From Elmis aenea (Eukaryota > Arthropoda > Insecta > Coleoptera > Elmidae), in the NCBI GenBank assembly GCA_947652605.1, contig CANTFG010000191.1, positions 1 through 64,000 on the forward strand: DNA of 64,000 nucleotides. The letters are read 5' to 3'. Below the pieces are notes generated by a model that made no database searches, was not told the origin of the DNA, and worked only from the letters and a program-made list of their open reading frames with translations. Positions 1-11,057 of the stretch are shown piece after piece (positions within the stretch are counted from its first letter, which is position 1; every line of letters starts with the position of its first letter). The translations under genes were made by a program, and so were the position numbers.

Positions 1-1
1 A

Positions 2-650
2 ATACCGATAGAATCCAGAACCCCAAAACTGTATTGTCTACCGAAAATACACAAACAAGACGTACCGCTAAGACCAATAGTAAGCGCCATTGGATCAGCT
101 ACCCATCCTTTAGCAAGATATCTCGCCAGAACACTGAAGAATTTCATTGGACAATCGGATCACCATATCCGTAACTCAGCACACTTCATTCAGAAACTAG
201 AACAGCTAAATATAAACGACAACGACATCATGATTACCTTCGATGTGACGTCATTATTTACCAATATACCGGTTGAGGAAGCAGTGGAATTGGCAAGGGA
301 ACGACTGGTTGCTAACGACCTCGATGGTAACCTAGCCGACTTAATAAAGCTGTGCGCACAATCTACCTACTTCACCTTCAATGGAGGCATCTATGAACAA
401 ACAACGGGAGCAGCCATGGGTTCACCATTATTACCGGCACTCGCCAACTTGTACATGGAAGCCTTCGAAGAACAAGCCCTACTCTCCAGCAAATTGAAAC
501 CGAAACACTGGTTCCGATACGTAGACGACACCTTCGTCATCTGGGAACATGGAAAAGAACCACTTCAAGATTTTCTAACACACCTGAACAACCTACACAA
601 GAACATAAAATTTACGATGGAGGAAGAGAAGAATGGCGCGTTACCCCTTT
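2..650 (+). pseudogene. Penelope-like element reverse transcriptase (partial, runs off left edge)
   Basis: This is the reverse transcriptase (RT) part of a Penelope-like retroelement. The frame is open from base 2, before the first ATG at 230, so the N-terminus lies outside the window. Visible RT blocks in order are PKLYCLPK and LRPIVSAIGS near the start, FDVTSLFTNIP around 240 with the first catalytic Asp, GAAMGSPLLPALANLYME around 410, and RYVDDTFV around 520 with the catalytic YVDD box. The frame is lost near 645-655 by a one-base indel, after which the homologous protein continues in another frame. The family assignment is secure because the GIY-YIG nuclease follows. The copy is dead. Confidence 0.9.
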
Positions 651-1490
651 CTGGACATACTGGTCAAAAGAGAAGCAAACGGAACACTTAGCCACAGCGT
701 TTACCGTAAACCGACCCATACCAACCGATATCTAAATGCTGCATCACATCACCACCCGGCCCAAAAACAATCGGTGATCAACACATTAATACATAGGGCT
801 AAAGAGATATGCACACCAGAAAACATCAAAGAAGAACTGAACATGGTCACGAGAGCCCTGCAAGAAAACAGTTACCAGCGTAAACAAATACTTCGTACCA
901 TACAAAAACATGCCACGCCAAAAGAAGGAAAAGAAAAGAAAGAATACATCGCTACGACTTACTTGCCCTACATCAGCGGAGTGACTAACAAAATATCAAA
1001 GCTTCTACAAAAACATAAAATCAAAACCGTTTTCAACGCTCCTTTAAAGCTCTCCAATAAATTAAGAACACACGACACAAGACTACACCACGCGGGAATA
1101 TATAGCATACCTTGCTTTTGTGGAAAAGTATACATAGGACAAACTGGCAGGAGTATACAAACGCGTCTCAAAGAACACGAAGGACAAACAACAAGAAAAC
1201 AAGTCGATAAATCAGCGGTAGCAGAACACGCCCAGGGTACAGGACACAACATCCTCTTCAGAGAAACAAAACTACTGGCCCGCGCAAACCATTTCTGGTC
1301 AAGATTATATCGAGAATCATTGGAAATCATCAAGAACCCAAACAACTACAACAGAGACACAGGCATACAACTCCCAAACATCTGGAAACCAGTCATCACA
1401 AAATCACCGAGGCAGAACAAATCCATCAAGCGGAACGCCACGCCTCCACAAGCTGGATATATAAACCCAGCAACATCCCTCACAAATTAG
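646..1490 (+). pseudogene. PLE linker and C-terminal GIY-YIG endonuclease
   Basis: This continues the same element after the frameshift. It begins with the RT thumb motif PFLDILV and KPTHTNRYLN, passes through a lysine-rich linker, and ends in a GIY-YIG nuclease. GIYSIPCFCGKVYIGQTGR at about 1098-1155 holds the paired GIY and YIG-type residues, followed by RLKEHE and AVAEHAQGTGH. In this family the nuclease is fused to RT and nicks the target. The stop at 1488-1490 is a plausible native C-terminus. Read alone it could be called a GIY-YIG protein, but the RT directly upstream makes that unlikely. Confidence 0.9.
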
Positions 1491-1620
1491 TCGTTTTGAA
1501 AAAGACCAAGACACAATGGTCGAAACGTCAACTACTTCTAAATATAAAAGACGCGGTTCCAAACCCGGAAACCAAGATTGTATTATGGATAACGGCCGCG
1601 AAAGCCTCAAGAATAAAATA
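1491..1620 (+). repeat. PLE 3' noncoding end with degenerate hammerhead-like boxes
   Basis: This is the noncoding tail after the nuclease stop. It contains TTGAAAAAGACC (1496-1507), a short loop, then GGTC and CGAAAC (1518-1526). The order is purine-rich box, short helix GACC/GGTC, GAAA, as in a hammerhead core, but the CUGANGA box is decayed. The same sequence recurs at 14411-14579 in both orientations. Documented PLEs carry hammerhead motifs in their pseudo-LTRs. Here activity is doubtful. Confidence 0.5.
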
Positions 1621-1621
1621 A

Positions 1622-2190
1622 TAACACTCTAATTTGTCACTTGCATGAAACTAGATGCAAAACCAATTTAAATGTTATAACTAGTAAAATCCATAAATCT
1701 ACCTGTAAATCATCGTACGACTTTTTAGCTCCACGTCTGTTTAATAAATTACCAAAAGAAATAAAAGTTTTAAACTACGTACGTTTTGTTAAAAACATTA
1801 AACTTTGGGTAAAATCGATGAACAGATTAGCTGTCCATACATTAATAGAAGGTTTATGAAATTGTGAAACAATTATGTTAAATTGTTGTTATTTAAAAAA
1901 TTTTGTTATTTAATTTAATCTAAATTATCTACATATGTTACATACCATTTTCTTACTTTTTATATATATTTTTTTATAAATTTTACATAAATTGAGCAAA
2001 TTGAAAGGAAAAAAAAAAGGGGAGTCACGCACAAGTTGTTAGGCAACTTCTGTGACGAGTCACTTTATTTATATATTAATCACTTTAAAGGATAAATGTA
2101 TTTAATTATAAATTAATGTAGTTAATTATAAATGTATTTAATTGTAAAATGTATTTGATATATAAATAAAATATTATTATTATTATTACA
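1622..2190 (+). mobile_element. 3' end of a non-LTR retrotransposon (CR1/Jockey-like)
   Basis: A C-terminal RT tail is readable at about 1641-1859. It has the pattern RLFNKLPKEIKVLNYV then FVKNIKLW, typical of the extreme C-terminus of CR1/Jockey-type ORF2 proteins. An AT-rich 3' UTR follows, ending in an ATT repeat at about 2172-2190, the usual kind of tail for such elements. Everything upstream is missing, so this is a 5'-truncated copy directly abutting the PLE end. No catalytic residues remain. Confidence 0.65.
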
Positions 2191-2238
2191 TGACAAGATG
2201 TTCTACTAGGATTAATAAAACATAATTTATTAAAAGAA

Positions 2239-2271
<33 letters not shown>
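2239..2271. repeat. AAT microsatellite
   Basis: About eleven perfect AAT units lie just beyond the ATT-type tail of the preceding non-LTR element. It probably grew from a retroposon tail. The sequence from here to about 2735 shows no coding potential that I recognise. Confidence 0.9.
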
Positions 2272-2734
2272 CACAGGACATCGAATAATTGCTCAAAAGT
2301 ACGTCAAAATAAATCTCTACCGTTCGACTGAACTCTATTGGTGCTGCTAAAAATTAAAAACATTAGTTTGTATTTCGCAGTCTCTGCTTGAAATACTCGT
2401 GCAATAAATGTTTGTTCCATTAACAGTACATTCAAGACTAGAGAATAAAAGTCCTCGATATAAAAGTATCTTTCATCAGCTGCTTAGTAAGTAATAACAA
2501 CGTTCATCGATTGGATTATATCAGTTTACCTCCAACCTCAAGCGTATTTTCGGTATGGTGGATGGCAGAGGAAACATAAGACGACGTCTTAAAACGAGCG
2601 AACCGACTTTTAATCGTATTATGTATATGTTTAACACGTTGTTTGGGGCGTATTTTAACATAAGTTATGAGTAAACAACTTAATAACATTATTACAATAA
2701 CATTGTAACAATAACATTTACATGTAACTCCGCC

Positions 2735-3186
2735 TGGGTCAGTGGAGGGGTGGATTAAGTAGCTCCAAAACTGTCCTTGCCGGTCCCAAGCCCGGATAAA
2801 GGAGGAGGGTTGTAGCGGTAAACTATCTCTATACCCTACGTAAAAAATGACGTTGCTAAAAATCCCAAGGCGCAACTTCGGAACCTGGACGGATCACACG
2901 GGAAACGACACAAGCAAAGAAAAAGGCAAATGAATATAGAATGCTGGAATATTTCAAGGTTTAAGTACAAAAGATGATCAGGTTTTTAGAGAACCCCATA
3001 CATACAAAGTTAATATTGCAGTACTCAGCGAAACAAAAAAGAAAGGACAAGGAAACAAATACACAGGCGAGTACATATACTTCTGGAGTGGAGTAGAGAA
3101 AACTGCGAGAGAAAAAGCGAGCGTGATCGTGGCGATAAAGAGGAAATTGGAAAAAAATATAGTAAACTGGAATTCACTAGACCTGT
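2735..3186 (+). pseudogene. RTE-clade retrotransposon 5' end and endonuclease start
   Basis: GC-richer leader sequence with a CCCAAGCCCGGATAAAGGAG block (2789-2808) precedes a broken reading frame. From about 2979 the protein reads VFREPHTYKVNIAVLSETKKK and then YIYFWSGVEKTAREKA. This matches the N-terminus of the apurinic-type endonuclease of RTE elements (SETK motif, tyrosine-rich strand, REKA segment). Stops interrupt it before 2979, and it breaks off near 3186. It belongs to the same broad family as the RTE at 37.8 kb, which lacks exactly this endonuclease region. Confidence 0.6.
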
Positions 3187-3635
3187 TTGATAAAGTATTT
3201 CACACCATTTTTCTTTGACACTTTGATCCTTCAGTTCTCTGCACTTGAAATTTACTTTCACAATATTTTTCCACACATACAATTTATCATAAATATCGTC
3301 TTCATCCACAGTAAAATTTGGTGACAGTCTTTAAGAATGCATCGTTCTTGTTTGTTCTGGCAAGTCACATGCTCCTTATACTCTTTATATTGATTTAATC
3401 CAAAAACATTTAAGGCGTGAGAAGTGGTGTACAGCACTTCTGAATAAATTTAATGAAGGTATCATAAAGTTCTTCTGCACAGCTTTGAAACTTAATTAAT
3501 GTTATGCGTTTTCTTTTCTAATTCTTGCAATTGGTTCTTTCCGGTAGAGGCAAGAAACTTTCCGCCCCCTTACAATTTATCTTTTTCAGCAATTTTTTAT
3601 TTTCATTCCTCACTTCGACTGTCTAGCCTTCTGGG

Positions 3636-4330
3636 CAACATTACAACTTTCACACATCTTAACTACATCCACACCAGATTTTGTTGGTTGTAAAAAGTTA
3701 TCATTAATTACTGACAACGTTTAACTGTTGCGACTTTGTTTTTCTAATTCTTGCTACCGATTCCTCAAAGTAGTGATGAAAAACGTTTGCTTTCCTGCAG
3801 CTTTAATTTTCCGCCAATTTGTATGTTTTCTTCATCACTCAGATTATTTTTATCTCCTGCTTTTCTTTTCATCGCATTTGATGGAACCAGAAAAAGTTTT
3901 AACTGGTTGGCAAGGAAATGTAGGAGTGTGATTAAAAATTGGGGTTTAACCCTTCGTTGGTCCCAATACCCACTGAGACATCGTTCGTCCAATATATCGG
4001 GAAGATACGTTAATTGTTGTTTATCATTGAGTTGTATTTTGTTCATAATAAACCAATATAAATAAAGAATAAGGCTTTTGAATAATTCCTCCCCACTCAA
4101 AAATGAGTGTAGTTAACTAGAATATATTTTATAATAAAATACAATACGCAAAAATTATCATAGGCCAACGCTTAGTGTTCTGGGCAACATTATAACTTTC
4201 ACACATCTTATCAACTACATCCACACCAGATTTGGCCAAATTATAAAAAATTATCATTTCAGGCTTTCGAGGATCACCCGCATGTATTAAAAATTACAAT
4301 TGGACGAACCAAAACAAAGAGAAAAAATCA
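3636..4330 (-). pseudogene. piggyBac transposase relic, left arm of an inverted duplication
   Basis: On the minus strand the stretch 4290-4175 reads KPEMI(I)FYNLAKSGVDVVDKMCESYNVA, the conserved late segment of piggyBac transposases that includes the third catalytic Asp region (GVDVVD). A second, shorter copy of the VDVVDKMCESYNVA segment lies at about 3690-3636. The DNA mirrors 6330-7045 on the plus strand. Stops and indels make it non-functional. The ORF that reads through 3765-4100 is not intact transposase. Confidence 0.6.
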
Positions 4331-4700
4331 CCTTTTCGAATATTGCGTCATTAGTCGGAATGTATATCACAGATTATTTGACTGGAGGTGCTAACAGGTG
4401 CATACAGAAAAATTGCAAATTCCAAACGGATGTATAAGTCGCCTGGATAGAAGAAGGTGGGGTGAGGATAGATATCTTAAAAAGAAATATAAACAGGATG
4501 TTGTTGTGTATCTCACAGATCATATTGAGGGTTAAAGAACTCTTTGATACCAATACATTTCTTAATGGAAAGGAAAATATCAATAGCTCTGAACTGTGGG
4601 CAACAGAAACCCGACTTGTCTTGCTGTTACTTAAAACAGTTTTTGTTAATTGTTAACTGAAGATCATAAAGTAAGCAATTTACAACAGTCCACGCAGCAT
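4331..4700. other. No gene recognised
   Basis: AT-rich sequence between the piggyBac relic and a non-LTR 3' end. Short open frames exist on both strands, but none resembles a family I know. Confidence 0.6.
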
Positions 4701-4701
<1 letters not shown>

Positions 4702-4734
<33 letters not shown>

Positions 4735-5185
4735 TTTATTGTGCATTACAATACAATTAAATAAAATAATACACAAATGGACAAGGTTAGCTCGCGCTCT
4801 CTACCACCTTGCCATTAGAAATAAGCATTAACAAACAAACAAAAAATTACAATAATAAAAGACATATTTACTGCTGAACAGCATTTTTTAACATACGTTT
4901 AAATTGAAAAGCAGATAAATGCAATTGATGCATAACAGTATTCAAGTACAACGGTGCTAGATAAGAAAAGCTTCCTCTAAATTTAAGTGAAGAGTGTCTT
5001 GGAATACAAAATGAATTAAATCTAATGTTGACATCGTGAACATCATTTCTACGTGTTATAAGATTAAAAAGATATGGTGGATTGTGAGATTTTAAGATTC
5101 TATATAAAAAGACAGTATTTAGATAGCGTATGCGCTCCTTTACATTTAATTCGTTGAGGCTAAGTCTAAATGGAGCCAAATTATG
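4702..5185 (-). mobile_element. 3' end of a CR1/Jockey-like non-LTR retrotransposon
   Basis: Read on the minus strand, 5179-4868 encodes about 103 residues with LNVKERIRYLNTVFLYRILK, then NPPYLFNL, then RHSSLKFRGSFSYLAPLYLN. That is the characteristic C-terminal tail of CR1/Jockey-type ORF2 proteins. It is followed by a short 3' UTR and an (ATT)n tail, seen on the plus strand as (AAT)n at about 4702-4732. It is 5' truncated and has no RT core. Its tail resembles that of the 1.6-2.2 kb copy, in opposite orientation. Confidence 0.65.
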
Positions 5186-5199
5186 TATTACTTATGCAG

Positions 5200-6050
5200 T
5201 ACAAGCAAAACCAATTAAACCGTTCATAGTGTTTTCTTCTTGCATTTCGAGATTCTAGCTCTTCTTCTATCTGTTTTGTTGCAAATGGCGCAATAACATT
5301 GACGATTATTTACTTGCACTTTGCGAACATCTAAATTTACCGTTGAAAAGTTTTTTCATGATGGCTGTAGTGCAGTGCATGGACTGAAAGCTGTGGTTGT
5401 GCACCGTCGTGTGCTTAGGGAAGGTTGCCTCCTGTGCTGCCAGTGATAACTGTTTTTCCATAATAATCTGGAATATCTCAATTAAGAAATTAATTTAACT
5501 GCTGTTGAAATCCTTACTCGACTTTATGGCGTGAAGATCTGGACGCCCTTGTTCAAAAATTAGATTCTGTGGAAGAAGTTTAGTTTTAAGGTTTGGATTT
5601 ACTTTAGCTTGCTAAAGTTTCGTTTTTTGTGTTCTTTATTAAATCGCAGGCTGAACACATGTATAACGATGCCAAATTTCAAATCATTTTAACGACCTCT
5701 AAACCTTGACCAAATGACCTGAAATTTTACAGGACGTTTTTTTTTTATAGGTAGAACAAAATTGAGGGATGACCTATTGACATTTTAAAAATGATATATA
5801 AGGACCACCCTAATGGGTTTTTAATTAAAATAATACTGTCCCGAAAAAAGCTATATAAATGGGAACCTATGCTTCAGGCGCTTTGGTATCACTAAATGAA
5901 TGGTTGAAGAAATTATATTAGCAAACAAGATCGCGTTGGTTTGAGCGTTGTGACATTGCTGCGATAAAATGCAGTAGTGTATAACACATATTTCGATTCT
6001 TATCTCTAGTTATATTTTCTGCAAAACTTTAATGAGCTGCGGTGTCCTTA
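5200..6050. other. Intergenic, no gene recognised
   Basis: About 850 bases of AT-rich DNA with no supported coding region, tRNA or repeat boundary. It separates the two arms of the piggyBac inverted duplication. Confidence 0.6.
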
Positions 6051-6329
6051 CAGAGTGTTTTTGCACCACGATTTCTTTCTAAAACGTTTCTTAAGTCTTG
6101 TCGTTTAAAGTCTCTTCAAACCCTCCGCTGGTCGCAAAATAATCTTTCAAATGCACATCCTTTTTTTTATTGTTACTTTTTTATGTTTTGTTACACGGAA
6201 TCAATCCTCGCCCTGCGTTCCACTATCGAGACGTCATATGCGTTTTATGTCATCTTGCAGTCTGCACGTGTTTGCACTTTCAGTCCAATAAACTGTGAAA
6301 TACATTGCGACAAATGACGTGATAGTTTG

Positions 6330-7045
6330 AAGGGCAATTTTTTCTCTTTGCTTGGGTTTTTCCAATTGTAATTTATTAAAAATGCAGGTGATCCTCGAAA
6401 GCCTGAAATGATAATTTTTTATAACTTGGCCAAATCTGGTGTGGATGTAGTTGACAAGATGTGTGAAAGTTATAATGTTGCCCAGAACACTAAGCGTTCG
6501 CCTATAATAAATTAAGTGTATTGTATTTCATTTTAAAATATATTCTATTTAACTATATAAATTTTTTAGTGGAGAGGAATTATTCAAAAGCGTTATTTTT
6601 TATTTATATTGGTTTATTATGAACAAAATACAACTCGATGATACAGAACAATTAACGTTTCTCCTGGATACATTACACCAACGATGGCTCAGTGGGTATT
6701 GCGACCAACGGAGGGTTAAAACCCCATTTTTAATTATACTCTACATTTCCTTGCCAGCCAGTTAAAAACATTTCTGCTATTATCAAATGTGTTGAAATGA
6801 AAAACAAGAGATAAAAATAATCGAAGTGACGAAGAAAATAAACAAATTGGCAAAAAAAGTCAAATTGCAGGAAGGCAGAACATTTTTTACCACTACTTTG
6901 AGGAATCGGTAGCAAGAATTAGAAAAACCAAGTCATAACAGTTTTAAACGTTTTCAATAATAAATGGTAAGTATGTACAACCAGCAACATCTGGTGTGGA
7001 TGTAGTTGATAAGATGTGTGAAAGTTATAATGTTGCCCAGATGGC
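6330..7045 (+). pseudogene. piggyBac transposase relic, right arm of the inverted duplication
   Basis: From about 6388 the plus strand reads GDPRKPEMIIFYNLAKSGV and then DVVDKMCESYNVA, the conserved piggyBac segment around the third catalytic Asp. A second short copy of that segment is at about 6988-7042. The intervening sequence matches the left arm (3636-4330) in reverse order, including a stretch around 6890-6930 that mirrors 3745-3780. No arm has a complete transposase, so this is probably an internally rearranged piggyBac derivative duplicated in opposite orientation. Confidence 0.6.
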
Positions 7046-7664
7046 CGATGATAATTTCTGCTTATTGTTTTGCATTTTAATATATATTTTATGTAATTAT
7101 AGACATTTCTAAATAAAGAATTATTCAAAAGTTGATTTTTGTTATAATGCCTTTCCGTTCTTAATCCATGTTTTTTTTTCAGCAATTATCACCCTGCAAT
7201 AGACTTAAACAAAATATAAGAAAACTTGTTTAATAATGCCTTTGTACATCTGGCGTTCACGAAAAAGCAGATGATATTTTAAATCGTTTTAAAGTACTAT
7301 TTAACCACTGGGTGAAACAAAAGTATTTTCATAAGAATATGTTTTATAGTGATGGCTTGTTGCTTTAGAGGTTTGTACTTTATATTCTACGCTGCTGATT
7401 TAGGCAATTGAAACACTTTCTATATTTTTTGCAAAAATTTACGTGGCAGAAGAAAATCATGTCCTATACACAATATCCCAATTTATGCTAGGCCTTTTAA
7501 AAGATATTCTACAAGTACTTTGAATTGAATGTTATTTTCACATCGTTTTCATTACGGACCTTAATGTCTGTTTCCATACTACTTAAAGATTTTAAAAATG
7601 GAGTTCACAAATTAATCTCTCTTGCTGCCTAGAAAACGGTAATGTTAATTTACTCATAGAAGTA
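7046..7664. other. No gene recognised
   Basis: AT-rich spacer between the piggyBac relic and the Harbinger left end. Nothing supported by motif or structure. Confidence 0.6.
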
Positions 7665-7893
7665 TAATGCCCGGTTTCTCCGACACATCTTAAGATCTAG
7701 CTGAATCTTAAGTTCGCCTTAACGGTATAAAGTGTTGCACCAAGCAATTTTAAGAACATATTCGACTTGAGCTGAGCTCACATCTTGAGTCGCTGTTTAC
7801 TAGAACTTGAGCTGGAGTACATAACCTAAAAGTATCTTGTATTTGCTTTGTTTGTAGTTAAGTGTTTGTTTAAATTGTGGTTTAAGTTTAAAT

Positions 7894-8084
7894 ATGGACA
7901 TTGACTTTATAAATATGATAGATGATGCAGATGATGACTTGTACGACCCTGTAATTCCTCGAAGGCGATTTGTTCGCGCAAATCGATTTACGGATTTCGA
8001 ATACGATCGTTTTTTTATGCGTTTTCGCCTCACAAAAGAGACAGTTATTGTGATCTTAGATCAAATTGAGCCTCAATTGGAGTA
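7894..8084 (+). pseudogene. PIF/Harbinger transposase, N-terminal remnant
   Basis: The first 60 or so residues of a HARBI1-like nuclease. An acidic start (DDADDDLYD) leads to FTDFEYDRFFMRFRLTKET and VIVILDQIEPQLEY, the helical N-terminal segment typical of Harbinger transposases. None of the DDE catalytic residues is present. The frame runs into the nested palindromic element at 8085 and ends at an unrelated stop at 8142. Confidence 0.7.
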
Positions 8085-9010
8085 TACAGGGTGTTTGAAA
8101 TTCGAGTTTAAGCATGGGGATCTCGCGTATTATAATAGCTAGAGTATAGGTTTAAATTTGGCAAAGTTGCTAAATTTGGTGCTCATTAATAATCCAAAGA
8201 GAAATTGGAAATATCTCAAACAGTATCCGAGAAAATTAGGAAAAACTGGAAAATACGATTTTTAAAAATCGTTTATAACTCCTTTGAAGTTTGAAATATT
8301 TTAAATGTGTAAAAAAGTTGCCCAAGCAACTTTTTAAGCCGAATCGGATGGTGGTCACAAATTTTTCTTAGGTCGATTCGTTTTTGTTTTAGATAACCAA
8401 CTTTGTTTTTTGTGATGGGCAGCATATCGCGTTTTTCTTCGTTATTAAAGTTCATTTTTAGGACTAACAGGCCTTTAAAACTTTTAGATTGTTGATCGGT
8501 TGTCATGGAAACAACAAAAACTACAATGACCGGCCAACCTGATTTATAATGGTTATTGTATAAACGTATTTTTTGAAATTTCACAATAAAAGAAAAAGTA
8601 AAATACCATGTGTGATACATCAATGGATTTAGAAAAATAAATGCTATTTGATAATGTAAATAGCAAAACTTGCGCCCATAAGCAAAAACAAAGTTGGTTG
8701 TCATAAAATAAAAACGAATCGATCTAAGAAAAATTTGTGACTACCATCCGATTCGGCTTAAAAAGTTGCTTCGGTAATGCTTTTACACATTTCAAATATT
8801 TCATACTCCAAAGGAGTTATAGACGATTTTCAAAAATCGTATTTTCCAGTTTTTCCTAATTTTCTCGGACCCCGTTTGAGATATTTCCAATTTCTCTTTG
8901 GATTATTAATGAGCACCAAATTTAGCAACTTTGCCAAATTTAAACCTATACTCTAGCTATTATAATAAGCGAGAACCCCATGCTTAAACTCGAATTTCAA
9001 ACACCCTGTA
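8085..9010. mobile_element. Long-palindrome MITE with TA duplication, nested in Harbinger
   Basis: It begins TACAGGGTGTTTGAAATTCG at 8085 and ends with the reverse complement at 9010, flanked by TA on both sides (8083-8084, 9011-9012). The two arms are complementary for several hundred bases each, for example AGCATGGGGATCTCGCG-type sequence near 8110 against the mirror near 8975, and CCGAATCGGATGG near 8340 against 8750. No transposase is encoded. A TA target suggests a Tc1/mariner-type source, but I cannot name the family. Transcripts would fold into a long hairpin. Confidence 0.75.
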
Positions 9011-9100
9011 TACATAATCTATATATTTTATTTTCTTCCACCAAGCTAACTAATAATTGTTTTTCCTCCATGGTATAATTTATTCTTTTTTTCCGCCATT
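9011..9100 (-). pseudogene. Harbinger Myb/trihelix-like protein, N-terminal remnant
   Basis: The minus strand reads KKRINYTMEEKQLLVSLVEE followed by NKIY. This resembles the start of the Myb/SANT-like DNA-binding protein that PIF/Harbinger elements carry as a second gene. It runs convergent with the transposase remnant at 7894 and is cut at the nested insertion. A one-base indel appears to separate the probable start codon from this frame. Confidence 0.5.
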
Positions 9101-9418
9101 TCAACACAAAATAAAATAATAAACAACGAACTGTAACTTTATATGTGACTAACAGCTGATAGCAACAACAAGATGTCACAGGGAGCCGTTTTAACAGCTG
9201 TGATGTAAATGGCCAATGAAAATTAGCCATTTCAATCTGCCGCTAAAATGTGCCGACTTCTTGCAACGTTGCCAAACCGAGTTCCAACTTAGCTGAGATG
9301 TCTAACATATTCCGGAATATGTTTTCTGTGCAACGCATTGGTATCTTGAGACGGTCTTAAATATAAGGCGGGCTTATATAAGTTCGATCTTGAGATGTGT
9401 CGGAGAAACCGGGCATTA

Positions 9419-10544
9419 ACCTTCGACAAAATGTTTTCAAAACTTATCTCGAATGTCTCAATGCTATTTCACGCCTATCGCCTCATTTATCTACCTCGCG
9501 ACAGCCAACATTGCGAAATAATGTATATCAAAAGGCAACAAAATGTTTTTGCCATTCACGGTGTAAGCTGTAAGATGTCGAATTGGCTGCTTGCCGATTT
9601 TGATATATCGCATAGCCCGATAAAGTTGTAAATATGAAATAGGTAAATGCATTTATTTGTGCGTACTTTTCTTATGGAATGCTTCTCTTATGAATTGAAT
9701 CATTTCATCAACTATTCGTGTCTGGTCATGTACCCAGCTATGGGTTAATTCTTGTCTGGTAATGCACGCACCGCTACAGCATTTTGGGGAGGATCTTCAT
9801 CTTACTGTAAATAAAAGTGTTCATTATTATGCTGTGGCCGCAATTATAAAATAACAGTCTCCATTAGCTTCTCAAAAAGAAACAGGTTGTACGTAGCAGT
9901 TGTATTAAAAAAGATAGATCCAATTACTCTTTTGCTTTTATAATTATATCTACTTAATAAGCATCCCCCTGTCACTAACTGCATAATCTTATTGAACGTG
10001 AATGATGTTCTAGTTATTTACTTCAATAAACAACAAAACGTTTTAAGTAGAAGCTTGTAACACAATCGACCTTTATATTAGTATCGGTTAAAAGTAACAT
10101 CTTCATTTTTTTTGCTCACGTTTTCTGCTAATTCGCTCCCGTTATCATTAATGTTTCCAACGTTCCAAGCAGCGTAAATCCGTTTTATCTGCCAGTCCTT
10201 ATTATCCCTTGCACATGTCCTTATTTCTCCAGAAATCCTGCCTTTCGCTTATCTTGGCAGCATGTCTGTCATCCCTTACAATTTGCCTATGTAATATAAC
10301 CTCAATTTAAGATTTTTTGTGGCGATGCTTACGTCCTATTACTAAAGTAAGAAGGACACTTAAAGATTAATGTTCTCTCAACATTATTTTCATTCATTTG
10401 TACAATAGTTATGCCAACATTACAAATGTATCTAAAACATCGTTAAATTACTAGAGACATTTAAAGAATAATGTGATCCAGACATTATTTCCCTTAATTT
10501 GTACGAGGATAATATAACTAATACAAATACGAGGATGAACTAAA
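9419..10544. other. No gene recognised
   Basis: About 1.1 kb of AT-rich sequence without a supported gene. Two similar segments near 10340-10440 and 10450-10530 (CATTATTT..CATT/AATTTGTAC) look like an old local duplication. The open frame 9395-9631 has no recognisable motif. Confidence 0.55.
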
Positions 10545-10545
10545 A

Positions 10546-11045
10546 AATGCGCCGAATGAATATAAAAAATAAAATTTTACGGTTTAAAATTACTTTTATT
10601 TTTCAACAAAGTCCCTTGCCACCTCGAAACATTTGGACCGGCTATTATCCAAAGCTTCTGATGCCTTGATGAAATTCAGAACTTTCAAGTTCTTTAAAAT
10701 AGACATCCACAGTAGCTTTACATAGTCGTCTGCTAAATTTGGCCTGCTGGTATTTTTTCCGGCATGAAAACAGGTCTTAGTCCGGTGGTGTTAAGTCTGA
10801 CGAATAAGACGAATGCAGCAGCAAATCGAACGCTTTAACTTGTCCAAGAGACTCTCATAGTATTTGCCTGTGTTCGTTTGGCCTTATGGAAGGTAAGCAC
10901 ACATAATAATACGTTTTGCATCCTATAATTTCTTCTGCAGATAACACAGCCATTGTCTTTTTCGGGGAAGGGAAAACCTTTGTGCCGCCTATTTAGATTG
11001 TTGTTTTGTTTCCGGCGTATACAATGATGGACATGATATATCACA
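10546..11045 (-). pseudogene. Decayed mariner transposase, C-terminal half
   Basis: Scattered over three minus-strand frames are the late motifs of a mariner transposase: a LLDKLKRSI segment, a CCIRLIRQT/SSYSSDLTPPD stretch corresponding to the HPPYSPDLAP box, and VDVYFKELESSEFHQGIRS near the C-terminus (about 10700-10650). Multiple frameshifts and stops show it is old. It lies directly next to the intact-ended mariner at 11058 but is a different, older lineage. Confidence 0.6.
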
Positions 11046-11057
11046 GTTATTGTAATA

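Larger units (their letters stand above)
7668..9415. mobile_element. Internally deleted PIF/Harbinger element with complete ends
   Basis: The ends are inverted: TGCCCGGTTTCTCCGACACA at 7668 and its reverse complement ending at 9415. The flanks are TAA (7665-7667) and TTA (9416-9418), a near 3-bp target duplication of the kind Harbinger elements make. Inside are the start of a transposase on the plus strand and the start of a Myb-like protein on the minus strand. This is the normal two-gene, convergent arrangement of the superfamily with the middle removed. A second element (8085-9010) has inserted inside it. It can only move in trans. Confidence 0.8.

Noticed and set aside
1404..1610. Minus-strand frame shared with 14329-14730
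   Set aside because: The shared sequence is the PLE noncoding tail, so the similar peptides are a by-product of the repeat.
3025..3309. Minus-strand 94-residue frame over the RTE fragment
   Set aside because: It overlaps the recognisable plus-strand endonuclease motif and shows no family of its own.
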